Below, piece by piece: positions 16,928 through 26,422 of a stretch of DNA of 63,916 bases; positions within the stretch are counted from its first letter, which is position 1, and every line of letters begins with the position of its first letter. Location: assembly GCA_026394055.1 (NCBI GenBank), contig JAPKYZ010000083.1:1-63916 (forward strand), given 5' to 3'. The DNA comes from Acidobacteriota bacterium (GTDB lineage Bacteria > Acidobacteriota > Terriglobia > Bryobacterales > Bryobacteraceae). A program made the translations under genes and the position numbers. The notes below the pieces were generated by a model, which worked only from the letters and a program-made list of their open reading frames with translations, had not been told where the DNA came from and ran no database searches.

Positions 16928-17839
16928 TTAGGCTTTGGGTGAAGCAGACCAGACCTGAACCGTCTTTTCCGCATCGGCCACCGCCACCCATTGGGCGTCG
17001 GGCGAGATGGCCACCGATTCCACGCGCTGACGGGCGGGTATGGTCCGCATGATGGAGCGGGCGGGTACGTCCCAGATCAGCACCTTGGTGGGGTTTTTCA
17101 CCGTCACATCATCAAAGCCGCCCGCGACCAGGATCCGGCCTTGTGGTGCGAGCGCCAACGCCGTGATCATCTCCGGTTGACCATTCAGCGCCGCTACCTT
17201 CTTCCAGCCCCCCGTCTCAAAGACATGGATGGTGCGATCCGCACCGGCCGCCCCGAAATAGCGTCCGTCAGGGGAGAACACCATCGCAAACATCGTGACG
17301 GGGAGATCGTCGATCACCGCCACATGTTTGCCCGATCCGGCATGCCACACGCGGAGCACCGTATCGCTATTGGCGCCCACCAGCAAGCTGCTGTCCGGAG
17401 AGAACAACAAGCTGGAATCGCCCAGCCCATCGGGCAAGGTCAGCAGTTGCTTGGCGGCGGCCAGGTCCCAGAGCCGCACGGTGTTCTCCGCTTCCGCATT
17501 GCTCGCCAGCATTTTGCCGTCGGGTGAAATCGCCAGTTCGCCGGGCGCGATGGGCAGCGCGGGCATCCGGTGCCGCATCTCGCCGGACTTGAGATCCCAC
17601 ACCTTGATGGCCTTTTCCGGGCCACTGGCTGCCAACAGCCGCAGGTCGGGCGAAAGCGTGACGCCACGCAGGTCTTCTTTGGTCCAAGGCACCGCCCGCT
17701 GCAAGGCGCCGCTTTGCGGGTCCCAGAAGCGAACCTGGCCGTCCTGGCAGACGCCGATCAAGGAGCCGCCATCCGGGGTAAATGCGACTTGCCGCACCAC
17801 GGCGTCGGCCGTGATGATGCGCTCGGGAGTGTCAGCCAT
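16928..17839 (-). CDS. WD40 repeat protein
   Basis: 303 residues made almost entirely of WD40 blades, with repeated segments such as AFTPDGGSLIGVCQDGQVRFWDP, LSPDLRLLAASGPEKAIKVW and AISPDGKMLASNAEAENTVR. Six or seven blades are visible, enough for one propeller. There is no signal peptide, so it is probably cytoplasmic and acts as a protein-binding platform. Its ATG overlaps the TAA of the dioxygenase gene (TAATG), giving translational coupling. Confidence 0.85.
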   Translation of the reverse strand: MADTPERIITADAVVRQVAFTPDGGSLIGVCQDGQVRFWDPQSGALQRAVPWTKEDLRGVTLSPDLRLLAASGPEKAIKVWDLKSGEMRHRMPALPIAPGELAISPDGKMLASNAEAENTVRLWDLAAAKQLLTLPDGLGDSSLLFSPDSSLLVGANSDTVLRVWHAGSGKHVAVIDDLPVTMFAMVFSPDGRYFGAAGADRTIHVFETGGWKKVAALNGQPEMITALALAPQGRILVAGGFDDVTVKNPTKVLIWDVPARSIMRTIPARQRVESVAISPDAQWVAVADAEKTVQVWSASPKA

Positions 17840-18477
17840 TACGCGGTCTCCATGCAGATGTCGAAGGTGATGGCGGCGCGCGGCGCTCCGGGACCTTCAT
17901 AGAGTGAAACTGGCCGCACCAGTTCGCGGTTATGCACGATGTTACGCTTGGCGAACTTCTTATCCGGGTCGCCTTCAAAGAACGGGTCCGTGGCAAAGTA
18001 AGCCTGGGTTACTAGAGTCTTATGGCCGGGGGCGGAGATCAGGTAGTGGATGTGCTGGGCCGGCCGGTCGTCATAGTGGCCGGGCAAAATGGTCTCGACC
18101 GTGTAGAGGCCTTTCTCGTCGGCCGTGAGCTGGCTGCGGTACTTAAAGCCCACCAAGTCATAACGTCCGTGGTGATCGGAGTGCCAGATATCGATCTTGA
18201 CGCCCTCCACCAGCTGTCCCTTGGTATTGACCACCTTGCCCGCGACGGTGAGCGGGAAGCCAGGGTCGCCTGCGGGGCGCAGCTGTTTCACGTTCGGGGC
18301 GCCCTTTTTATAGAACGGCCCCAGGACCTCGCGCGCGGTGGGCTTCTGCGCGGCAGCCTCGGCGGCTTGCCAAGCCGCGAACAACTTTGTCTGCGACAGG
18401 GCAGCGCCGGAGAGCAGCAGCCCGCGGCTGATGCAGCTTTCGAGCGCCTGGCGGCGCGTGAGGCCGGAGAATTTCAT
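17839..18477 (-). CDS. intradiol ring-cleavage dioxygenase, exported
   Basis: 212 residues. All four Fe(III) ligands of the catechol/protocatechuate dioxygenase family can be placed: Tyr106 (HGRYDL), Tyr135, His142 and His144 (GHYDDRPAQHIHYL). The N-terminus (TRRQALESCISRGLLLSGAA) has a twin-arginine-like signal, suggesting Tat export, which is typical of related acidobacterial enzymes. It opens aromatic diols between the hydroxyls; substrate unknown. It is the first gene of a pair with the WD40 protein. Confidence 0.85.
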   Translation of the reverse strand: MKFSGLTRRQALESCISRGLLLSGAALSQTKLFAAWQAAEAAAQKPTAREVLGPFYKKGAPNVKQLRPAGDPGFPLTVAGKVVNTKGQLVEGVKIDIWHSDHHGRYDLVGFKYRSQLTADEKGLYTVETILPGHYDDRPAQHIHYLISAPGHKTLVTQAYFATDPFFEGDPDKKFAKRNIVHNRELVRPVSLYEGPGAPRAAITFDICMETA

Positions 18478-18531
18478 GCCGCGATTATGTCATAGCGAGC
18501 CCCAAGATGGAGCTACGATTGAGAGAACGCT

Positions 18532-19242
18532 ATGTCCAACCACGCTACGCGCGACGAGATCCGCGCCCGCTTTGACCGCGATGTGGAGCGCTTCTCCAAA
18601 CTCGAGACCGGCCAGACCACCACCATTGACGCGGCCTATGTGCTGGATCTGATTGCTGAGTGCGCGCAGGCCACCGTTCCGGGTGCGACACGCCTGGTGG
18701 ACCTGGGCTGTGGCGCGGGGAACTTTTCGCTGAAGCTGGCCCAGGGGCTGCCGCTCGAATCGATCACGCTGGTGGACTTGAGCCGCCCGATGCTCGACCG
18801 CGCTTCGGAGCGCCTCGCCGAAGCGACGCCCGCTACGGTAACAGCGCTGCAAGTCGATTTGCTGGATCTCAAGCTGCCGCCCGCCTCCGCCGATATCGTG
18901 GTGGCGGCCGCCGTGCTGCATCATCTCCGGGAGGATGCGGATTGGCTGAATGTCTTCCGCGCAATCTGGGAATCGCTGGCGCCGGGCGGGGTCTTTTTTA
19001 TCTGGGACCTGATCGACCACGACTGGCCGGGTATCCGGCAGGTGATGGCCAACCGTTATTCGCAATATCTTGAAGGCTTGGGCGGTCCGGAGTTCCGGGA
19101 TAAGGTGAATACGTACGTCGCCTACGAAGATACGCCACGGAGTGTGCCGTTTCAAATGCAGACGCTGACCAACGCGGGTTTCTCCGCCGTCGAAGTGCTG
19201 CACAAACATATCTCGTTTGCCGCGCTGGCGGCCCGCAAGTAA
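18532..19242 (+). CDS. class I SAM-dependent methyltransferase
   Basis: 236 residues with a clear motif I, LVDLGCGAGNFSLKLA (about 57-72), motif II VDLSRPML, and motif post-I DIVVAAAVLHHL (about 121-132), as in small-molecule methyltransferases. No signal peptide. It is divergent from the dioxygenase gene, with 54 bases between. The substrate is unknown. Confidence 0.85.
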   Translation: MSNHATRDEIRARFDRDVERFSKLETGQTTTIDAAYVLDLIAECAQATVPGATRLVDLGCGAGNFSLKLAQGLPLESITLVDLSRPMLDRASERLAEATPATVTALQVDLLDLKLPPASADIVVAAAVLHHLREDADWLNVFRAIWESLAPGGVFFIWDLIDHDWPGIRQVMANRYSQYLEGLGGPEFRDKVNTYVAYEDTPRSVPFQMQTLTNAGFSAVEVLHKHISFAALAARK

Positions 19243-19306
19243 GTCTCCGGCCGGTGGGCGGCGACTCGGCGGGCAAGTCCTATCTGAGGGATTCGCCGGT
19301 GCGGCG

Positions 19307-20758
19307 TCACTTCGCGGGACCCTCCGCCACGCGGGTGCGCCAGATCACCAAGGCGGCGATGGCCACGCAGGCCCAACCCAGCACGTTGCCCACCTGGGTG
19401 TAGAGCGTGGCTACCGGCGGAGGCACGGGTGCGTCCACGCGCAACCGTTGTCCGGGAAGCGGGCCACTGCCTTGCTCGCCGAGAATCCGGCCCCTCGCAT
19501 CGGTGACCGTCAGCAGCCCTTCGCGTGCGGCGCGCACCACCAGGTAACCGTTCTCGATTCCGCGCACCGCCGTCATCCGCGCGCCCAGCCAGCGGTCTAG
19601 GCCAAAGTCCCAGGCTGGCACCATCATCACCGCCGCCTGCCGCTGCCCGTAGGCGCGCCCCAAGGTGGCGAAGTGCATATCCTTGCAGATGGCGATCCCG
19701 TAGCGTGCGCCCTCCACCTCCCGAAGGGTGTACTCATGGCCCGCCACATACCCGCGCTCGGGCGGCGCCATGAACTGCTTGCGGTAGGATGCATCGAGCT
19801 CGCCGTTGGGAGTGAACAACCACGCGTCGTTCACAATGCCGCCGGGTGTCTGCACCGCCATGCCGGCGTTCAACCATACGCCATGCGCTTTCGCCTGGTC
19901 CGCCAGATGCGCTTGCCATGCGGCCGCATCGGCCGGCGAGGCCACCGCAATCTTCTCCGGCAGCAGCACCACCCGCGCGCCTTCGGCGGCCAGCCCTGCT
20001 ATTTGTTGGTCATACGCGGCGCGGATCGCGTTCAGGTAGGGCGCCTTGGCTTCAAGGCCAATGGGATCGTCAATGGCGGCCAGTCCAAACCGGGTGACGG
20101 GCGCGGCCGGCGGAGGAGTCTCCAATCGAGAGATGCCGAACGTCACCGCGGCGGCCAGGAGTCCCGCCGTGCTGGCCAGCATCGCCACCACGCCCTTGGT
20201 GTTTCGGCCCAGTACGAACGCGGTGGCGATGGCCGAGGGGACCAGTGCCAACAAGAACAAAACGCCCGCCACTCCGAAAAGTGAGGCGGTCTGCATGATG
20301 GGCAGCACGTCGGCCTGTGAGTAGGCCAGGCTGGCCCAGTTGCCGTCCGGCAGCAGCACCGCCATCAGCGTGTCCACGGCCACCCACAGGACGGGATACA
20401 CCAGGGCGGTCCACGGCGCGCGCCAGCGCCGGACTGCTCTCCGTGACTCCGCCACCACGAACATCCACAGCAGCGACTGCCCGGCCAAGATCAACACCAC
20501 AACCGGTGCGGGAATCACCCGCAGAAAGTAGACCACATTGCCACTGACCGCAATCAGCGCCGCCGCAAGGGTCAGCACGCGCCACGACCGGCCGGACGCG
20601 GTGTACGCCAGCACCAGCAACAGCGCCGGGGCCAGCCACGCCAGCCACCAGACCGGCTCCAGCGCCACGACAAAACGTAGCAGGACTCCCGCTACGATCG
20701 CGCCCACGATGCCGGCGGCGTTAAACCGTGGCTGCGCTTCAGATGGATTTATAGCCAC
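19307..20758 (-). CDS. apolipoprotein N-acyltransferase-like / nitrilase-fold membrane protein
   Basis: 483 residues: about six transmembrane helices (residues 15-220), a CN-hydrolase domain, and a C-terminal helix (VLGWACVAIAALVIW). The nitrilase catalytic triad is present: Glu in LLPEK, Lys in YRKQFM, Cys in AICKDMHF. This is the Lnt architecture, in which the third acyl chain is added to lipoproteins in the inner membrane. It is divergent in sequence from typical Lnt, so an accessory acyltransferase or amidase is possible. No lnt neighbours are nearby. Confidence 0.7.
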   Translation of the reverse strand: MAINPSEAQPRFNAAGIVGAIVAGVLLRFVVALEPVWWLAWLAPALLLVLAYTASGRSWRVLTLAAALIAVSGNVVYFLRVIPAPVVVLILAGQSLLWMFVVAESRRAVRRWRAPWTALVYPVLWVAVDTLMAVLLPDGNWASLAYSQADVLPIMQTASLFGVAGVLFLLALVPSAIATAFVLGRNTKGVVAMLASTAGLLAAAVTFGISRLETPPPAAPVTRFGLAAIDDPIGLEAKAPYLNAIRAAYDQQIAGLAAEGARVVLLPEKIAVASPADAAAWQAHLADQAKAHGVWLNAGMAVQTPGGIVNDAWLFTPNGELDASYRKQFMAPPERGYVAGHEYTLREVEGARYGIAICKDMHFATLGRAYGQRQAAVMMVPAWDFGLDRWLGARMTAVRGIENGYLVVRAAREGLLTVTDARGRILGEQGSGPLPGQRLRVDAPVPPPVATLYTQVGNVLGWACVAIAALVIWRTRVAEGPAK

Positions 20759-20869
20759 TTAGCATGCCGATGATGTGAGATTCCGGAAGAAGGCTTGACA
20801 CACGCTCCTGGGCCGGACCTTACATAGTTTGGACTATCAAGCGAATGCTGCTCAAGCTGGTCGAAGCGG

Positions 20870-23590
20870 CTACTCCGGCCGCAGCGCTTCCATCGGATTG
20901 ATACGGGAGGCGCGCCACGCGGGGAGGGATGCCGCGGCCACCGCGGTGGCCAGCAGCACGATCGCTACGACGGACCAGACCATTGGATCGGTGGCGGCCA
21001 CACGATAGAGATAGCTATCCATCACTTGCCGCAACGCATAACTCAGGGCTCCTCCGGCCAGCAGGCCGGCCAACGCCAGCAGCAACGCCTGACCCTGAAA
21101 CCGCCGCCGGATGGCCTCCGGCGCTGAGCCCAGCGCCAACCGGATCCCAATCTCCCGGCGCCGCTGCTGCACCGCATAAGAAAGCAGCCCGGCGATGCCG
21201 GTGGCCGAGATTAACAGGCCAAAGCCGGCAAAGCCCGCGAGCAGCAAGGAAAGCAGCCGCTCCGTCCTCACTGACTCACGCACGTTGCCTTCCACGGTGG
21301 AGATCTTGACATACGGCACGCGCCCCGCCTCCTGGCGGAACAAGGCCTGCAGCGCGGCCACCAGCGGTTCGCGTGCTCCGGAGTGCCGGACGGCCAGCGT
21401 CATGCCAGGGCTCTGCGGGCCGTTGATCCAACTGGGGAAGTACACGGTAGGCGGACTGGCTTCGCGAACGTGACTGTACTTGGTGGCGGGCACCACGCCC
21501 ACCACCTCAATGGGGTCCTTGTCTTTTGACAGGCCGATGAACTGCCCGATGGCGGCATTCGGGGTGCCGTAGTAGCGGCGGGCGACGTCCTCGCTCATGA
21601 TGCACATCCAGCGCCGCCCGGAAGACGGAGCGGGAAACTCCCGGCCGGCCAACAGCGGAATGCCGAGCGTCTCAAAGTAGCCATCCGTTACCGAATGCAG
21701 AAACACCATCCGGTCCTTGGGCGGCACATGCATGTGGCCGGGCACATTGATGGAGGTCAGCTGGGCTTGCGGCCCCAAGGGCGCCATCCCGGTCCAAGCC
21801 GCCGTGACGACTCCAGGCATCTGCCGCGCCTGTTCCAGAATGTGGCGATACGCTCCGTCGTGCGCCGGGCGGCTGATGCCGGCGTTGAACAGGTCTGGCG
21901 TCAACAAGACGGTGGCTTGCGCGTCAAAGCCGGTCCTTTCATGAACCAGGCCCTGGACCGACTTCAGCATCAACGCCGCCCCGCCCAGCAAGGTGAACGT
22001 CAGTGCCGTTTGCAAAACAATCATGCTGGCCCGGAATCGCCCGCTGGCCGCACTGCCCGTGCTCGCGCGCATCGCCTGGTAATGCTGGCGCGACGCGGTC
22101 CACGCCGGAAACCAACCGGCGATCAGGACCACTAACGCCAGTACGGCCGCGACAAAAGCCAATACGGTCAGATCCAGATGCGTGTCCAAATCCAGGTTCA
22201 GTTGCGCGGGGATGGCCACGGCCAGCCACTGGGCCAACACCAAACCACCGGCGACACCACCGAGGGCGAGCAGGGTGCTCTCCACCAGCAGCTGCTGGCG
22301 GACGCGGCCGGGTGTGGCCCCCAGCGCCAAACGCGTGGCGATCTCCTGGCGGCGGGAGGCGGCGCGGGCCAGCAGGAGATTGGTCAAATTGGTGGCGGCA
22401 ATTAGCAGCACCGCCCCCACCGCAGCGAGCAGAATCAGCAGGACGGGACGGTAGGTCTTCATGGGCGTCGAGTCTCCCGCTGGCGTGGAGCGGACCTCCA
22501 TTTTCATCGCGAGAAACTGCTTCTCCGCCTCGGCTGACAGCCCGGCCTCCTTCGCCTCGGCCAAAAGTCCCGGAGCCATCGCCGTCATCTGCTGGCTGGC
22601 CAGCTCCGGCGCGACGCCCGGCTTCAGGCGGCCTTGCACCCGTAAGAAGGCCAGTCCCGCGTTGGTCCGCCACCCAAAGGTTGGGTAGAGCGCTTCCATG
22701 GCGCTTACCGGCATCCACATGTCGATCGCGGTGCCGGGCGTGGTGCCGGTGAAGGCCCGAGGCGTTACGCCCGCCACCACAAAAGGCACCTGCTCCACCG
22801 TGATGGCGGCGCCGATGGCGGTGCCCGAGCGGTTGAACGCCCGGGCCCACAACCCATCGCTGATCACCACCGGCCAGCCGCCAGCGGGTCCGCCGCGTAT
22901 GTCATCTTCAGAGGTCAGCAAGCGGCCCGCCTGGGGCTGCACGCCCAATACGGGGAAGTAGGTGCCCGTCACCCGAGCCGTCATGGGCCGGTGTGGTGAG
23001 CCGTTCACCTCAACCGCCACGGTGCCGGTTCCGGCCACGCCAAAGATCTCAGTAAATGCCCCCGTCTGCTTGGTGAGTGCCTGATAGAGCGGATAGGAGA
23101 CGAAATCCCGCTCCGTCTCTTTCTTCTCACGGCCATTCACCCAGTAGCGCCCGGTGGCTGGGATGTTCGTTAGCACCAGCTTGGCCAGTTGCTCCGGTTG
23201 CTTGACCGGCAGCAGCCGCAGCAGCAATCCATTGGTGATCGAGAAGACGGCCGTGTTGGCCCCGATGCTGAGCGTCAGCGTCAGCAGCACCACGAAAGTG
23301 AACAGCCGTTCCTTGGCCAGCAAGTGGACCCCGAAACGGATGTCCCGCCACAAGGCCTCCAGACGATTGAACAGCCACGCCTCGCGCGTCTGCTCCTGCC
23401 ACGCCGTGGCGTTGCCCAGGGCGATCCGTGCTTCCCGGGCGGCCTCGATTGCCGGCTTGCCTTCCAGTTCCAAGGCTCGCTGCTTTAAGGCCAAGTGCGC
23501 CGCTAGTTCATCTTCCAAATCCTGATCGAGCTGAGAACGCTGGCCCAACTGCCGCAGCCGCGTAAGCAGTGAAGTCATCCAGCCGTTCAT
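20870..23590 (-). CDS. ABC transporter permease, acidobacterial duplicated orphan type (ADOP)
   Basis: 906 residues from ATG 23590. The first ~80 residues are a helical region (LDQDLEDELAAHLALKQRALE) typical of this family. After that come MacB-type periplasmic domains and FtsX-like permease helices, present twice (first helix FTFVVLLTLTLSIGANTAVFS; the last three at the C-terminus, ISATGIAGLLSYAVQQRRREIGIRLALG). No ATPase is beside it, as is usual for this family. The ATG overlaps the PadR stop (ATGA), so the two are coupled. Its role, likely antibiotic or lipid efflux, is inference. Confidence 0.9.
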   Translation of the reverse strand: MNGWMTSLLTRLRQLGQRSQLDQDLEDELAAHLALKQRALELEGKPAIEAAREARIALGNATAWQEQTREAWLFNRLEALWRDIRFGVHLLAKERLFTFVVLLTLTLSIGANTAVFSITNGLLLRLLPVKQPEQLAKLVLTNIPATGRYWVNGREKKETERDFVSYPLYQALTKQTGAFTEIFGVAGTGTVAVEVNGSPHRPMTARVTGTYFPVLGVQPQAGRLLTSEDDIRGGPAGGWPVVISDGLWARAFNRSGTAIGAAITVEQVPFVVAGVTPRAFTGTTPGTAIDMWMPVSAMEALYPTFGWRTNAGLAFLRVQGRLKPGVAPELASQQMTAMAPGLLAEAKEAGLSAEAEKQFLAMKMEVRSTPAGDSTPMKTYRPVLLILLAAVGAVLLIAATNLTNLLLARAASRRQEIATRLALGATPGRVRQQLLVESTLLALGGVAGGLVLAQWLAVAIPAQLNLDLDTHLDLTVLAFVAAVLALVVLIAGWFPAWTASRQHYQAMRASTGSAASGRFRASMIVLQTALTFTLLGGAALMLKSVQGLVHERTGFDAQATVLLTPDLFNAGISRPAHDGAYRHILEQARQMPGVVTAAWTGMAPLGPQAQLTSINVPGHMHVPPKDRMVFLHSVTDGYFETLGIPLLAGREFPAPSSGRRWMCIMSEDVARRYYGTPNAAIGQFIGLSKDKDPIEVVGVVPATKYSHVREASPPTVYFPSWINGPQSPGMTLAVRHSGAREPLVAALQALFRQEAGRVPYVKISTVEGNVRESVRTERLLSLLLAGFAGFGLLISATGIAGLLSYAVQQRRREIGIRLALGSAPEAIRRRFQGQALLLALAGLLAGGALSYALRQVMDSYLYRVAATDPMVWSVVAIVLLATAVAAASLPAWRASRINPMEALRPE

Positions 23591-23925
23591 GATTTGAATT
23601 CCCCCAGAACCCGGCCCATTCCCAGCGCGATCTGCGCCCAGCCGGTCCGTTCTTTGGCGAGTTGCCGCTGGCCCTCGGGCGTCAACCGGTAGTACTTGGC
23701 CTTGCGATTGGCCTCCGACATGCCCCACTCCGATTCCAACCAGCCCTTCACCTGCAACCGGTGCAACGCCGGGTACAGCGCCCCTTCTTCCACGCGAAAC
23801 AATTCGCCGGAACGGCTCCAAATGGCCTCCATGATGGCGTATCCATGCGCGGGCCCGGCCTCCAGGGTGTGGAGAATCAGCAGGTCGAGCGTGCCGGGCA
23901 TGAGTTCTGTAGAGCGGACTCCCAT
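23587..23925 (-). CDS. PadR family transcriptional regulator
   Basis: 112 residues from ATG 23925; an internal ATG at 23901 (MPGTLDLLILHTL) also fits the family and has a GGAG-like sequence before it. The winged helix has LDLLILHTLEAGPAHGYAI and RVEEGALYPALHRLQVKGWL. PadR proteins repress linked genes. Overlapping the permease start by 4 bases and sitting on a strong promoter, it probably represses its own operon. This PadR/permease pairing is common in Acidobacteria. Confidence 0.9.
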   Translation of the reverse strand: MGVRSTELMPGTLDLLILHTLEAGPAHGYAIMEAIWSRSGELFRVEEGALYPALHRLQVKGWLESEWGMSEANRKAKYYRLTPEGQRQLAKERTGWAQIALGMGRVLGEFKS

Positions 23926-23940
23926 ATGCTTGTTAGGGGA

Positions 23941-23969
23941 AGCATAGCCCGTCTCCCCTAAACTGTCAA
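23941..23969 (-). promoter_or_regulatory. sigma70-type promoter of the padR-permease operon
   Basis: Read on the minus strand: TTGACA (-35, 23969-23964), 17-bp spacer, TATGCT (-10, 23946-23941). Transcription should begin about 23934, only about 10 bases from ATG 23925. If that start is used the mRNA is nearly leaderless; the ATG at 23901 would have a ~33-base leader. The GC-rich spacer (TTTAGGGGAGAC) is a likely PadR binding area. Confidence 0.75.
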
Positions 23970-24022
23970 GGGGTGTTTTCGGCGAAGTTGGCGAGCGCTT
24001 CGAATGACGGCGGCGAGAAGTT

Positions 24023-26161
24023 TTAGACCCTTTCCGGATCTCCGGTCCGGAGCTGCAGCCACCGGCGGAGCATGCCAGCCAGGGCCTCGACGCTGAGAGG
24101 CTTGCCCAGGAAATCGTCCATGCCGGCGGTCCGGCACCGCTCGCGATTCTCAATGCTGACATCGGCGGTCAGCGCGATGATGGGAGTCCGCACCTCGCGT
24201 CTCTGCTCCGACGACCGGATCCGCCGCGTCGCCTCCAACCCGTCCATTCCGGGCATCTGGCAATCCATCAGGATCAGCCCCGGGGCAACACTTTCCATCA
24301 TCCGCAGCGCCGCTTCGCCATCGGTGGCCACCTCCACCTGGAGCCCGAGATTTTCAAGCAACCGGGCGGCCACCTTGCGGTTCACCGGGTTGTCTTCCAC
24401 CAGCAGGATGGTGCCTTGCATCGCCGGCCGCTCCGCGGGAGATTCCTCGGCCGCCGGCGCCAAACCCACCGGCAGCGGGAGGTTGAACCAGAAAGTGGAG
24501 CCCTGGCCCACCTCGCTGTTTACCCCGATCTCGCCCTGCATCAGGTCGATCAGCTGTTTGGCGATCGCCAGTCCCAGGCCGCTGCCGCCATGCTTGCGGG
24601 TGCTGGAGGCATCGCCTTGTTCGAACGGCTCAAAGATGCGGGCGCGCAGGCCGGCCGCGATGCCCGGCCCGGTATCTTGCACCGAAGTCTGGAGCTGCCC
24701 GTGCTCATAGGCGGCCCGGATGGTGATGCTCCCTTCGGTGGTGAACTTGGTGGCGTTCATGGCCAGGTTCAGCAGCACCTGACGGATGCGGCTCTCATCG
24801 CCGGTGAGGTACGGAGGCAGGCTGGGCGAAAGGTCCGACAGCACCTCCACTTGCGGCGCCGAAAGCAGTGCGCGCGTCATCTGCGCGGCTTGTTCCACCA
24901 ACGCTGCCGGGTCAAACGGCGCGGGTTCGAGCACCAGTTTGGCCGATTCAATCCGGTTCAAGTCGAGAATGTCGCCCAGCAGCGAGTTTAGGTTCGAGGC
25001 GGATCGCGCGGACAGTTCGGCCAGATCCCGCTGTTCGGGCGACAGTGGGGTTTGGAGCAGAAGTTCGGTCAAACCCAGGCAACCGTGCAGCGGTGTGCGA
25101 ATCTCGTGGCTCATCACGGCCAGAAAATCGGACTTGGCGCGCGTGGCCGATTCCGCCGCTAGTCTCGCCCGCCGCGCCTCACGGTTCTTGGTGATGGCCA
25201 CGCCCAGCGCAACCAGCAGCAGACTGGCGAGCACCAGCGTGGCCATCAGCATGGTCCATATCCGGTCCCGTTGCGTCTCGAACTCGGCCAGCGTCACCAT
25301 CGAGCTGAAACTGCGGTTCACCGTCAGCCCATAGCGCGCATAAAAGCCTTCGCCCTCGCCGCGCGTGACGATGCTGGCAATCTCTGACCTGATCCGCTCC
25401 GCCTCGCGCGCGAACTCCCGCCGGGCGCCCACCGCGACGGGGATCGACATGTTCGGCCGCTCAATCCAATCCATGGGCTTGTCCGCGCAGCCCGGCGGAA
25501 GGCCCCGCGCCAGACTCTGCGAGATCCGGGGAGACGTGATCAGGGCATCTGCGCGGCCGTCGCAGATCGCCTGCAGGCCGGCGTCGCGGGTGCCGACGAA
25601 GCTGACAATCGAGTGGGGAAAGAGGCGGTTCTGGACAACCCGGTCGATCGGATGGTCAATCATCACCGTCCGCAAATCTGGGGCCATCGGGTCTTTGCCC
25701 TGGAGCAGCAACGCCACATACTCGGCCCGAATCCAAGGCTTCGTGACGTAGAGCGACGCTGGGGGCGCCGGCTCCAGCGGCAGGGCGTGAAACAGATCGG
25801 CCTCGCCCCGCAGCAGCACGTCCACCGGGTTGCCCTGGGTCACCACCCATTCAACGGAGTACCCCGCGCGCTGGGCGGCGGTGTTGAACAGGTCCACGTT
25901 CACACCCGCGATCTTGCCGTTGGCATCGGCGAAGACAAGGGGGGGCGAATAGGCGGCCACAAACCGGATGCGAGGTTTCTCCGCGGCGGAGACACCACTG
26001 GCGAAAGCCCAGACCAGCGCCGCCAGCAACAGTAGGGAATCGGCCGCTCCAGCTACGAGGGAGCGCGATCCCTGCACGTTACTCCGCTTTGCCGTCAGCA
26101 CCGCTCGGCCTTCAGGACCGCTCCGCGGTTCCTGCGTTGTCACGATAGTGCCCATTTTCAT
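24023..26161 (-). CDS. hybrid sensor histidine kinase with periplasmic solute-binding domain and receiver
   Basis: 712 residues from ATG 26161 (GGAAG four bases upstream; ATGs at 26176 and 26155 are alternatives). A signal/anchor helix precedes an SBP_bac_3-like ligand domain (IRFVAAYSPPLVF... AGVNVDLFNTAAQ). A transmembrane helix near 280, kinase core with HEIRTPLHG, NLAMNATKF, DTGPGIAAGLRARIFEPF and GGSGLGLAIAKQL follow. The C-terminal receiver has LLVEDNPVN and MDCQMPGMDG with the phospho-Asp, plus the conserved Lys in GKPLSVEAL. It is a BvgS-like one-protein sensor that passes phosphate to an unlinked partner. Confidence 0.88.
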   Translation of the reverse strand: MKMGTIVTTQEPRSGPEGRAVLTAKRSNVQGSRSLVAGAADSLLLLAALVWAFASGVSAAEKPRIRFVAAYSPPLVFADANGKIAGVNVDLFNTAAQRAGYSVEWVVTQGNPVDVLLRGEADLFHALPLEPAPPASLYVTKPWIRAEYVALLLQGKDPMAPDLRTVMIDHPIDRVVQNRLFPHSIVSFVGTRDAGLQAICDGRADALITSPRISQSLARGLPPGCADKPMDWIERPNMSIPVAVGARREFAREAERIRSEIASIVTRGEGEGFYARYGLTVNRSFSSMVTLAEFETQRDRIWTMLMATLVLASLLLVALGVAITKNREARRARLAAESATRAKSDFLAVMSHEIRTPLHGCLGLTELLLQTPLSPEQRDLAELSARSASNLNSLLGDILDLNRIESAKLVLEPAPFDPAALVEQAAQMTRALLSAPQVEVLSDLSPSLPPYLTGDESRIRQVLLNLAMNATKFTTEGSITIRAAYEHGQLQTSVQDTGPGIAAGLRARIFEPFEQGDASSTRKHGGSGLGLAIAKQLIDLMQGEIGVNSEVGQGSTFWFNLPLPVGLAPAAEESPAERPAMQGTILLVEDNPVNRKVAARLLENLGLQVEVATDGEAALRMMESVAPGLILMDCQMPGMDGLEATRRIRSSEQRREVRTPIIALTADVSIENRERCRTAGMDDFLGKPLSVEALAGMLRRWLQLRTGDPERV

Positions 26162-26422
26162 CCCACTTCCAAGCATACGAGCACCGGGCGATGGCGAAAA
26201 CAGCCCGATCAATACCGCGCTATCAATAACGTCGCCAACGGGAGTGTCCCGAACCCCACCCAAGTCTGTACTGCCTATGGCGGAAGTCTACCAGAGGCCT
26301 CAGTAAAAGCAAGTCTTACCGCGGCATGCTGGGGGGTATAGAACCGCGCTCGCAACTTCTGCTAGCGGGGGTGACTGGTAGCGTCGACGCTGCGGTGGCC
26401 ACCGTGTCCCGTTCGCACGCGC

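Noticed and set aside
26264..26422. CRISPR or regulatory array in the gap after the hybrid kinase
   Set aside because: No repeated units or convincing promoter boxes; the sequence shows only scattered short palindromes.
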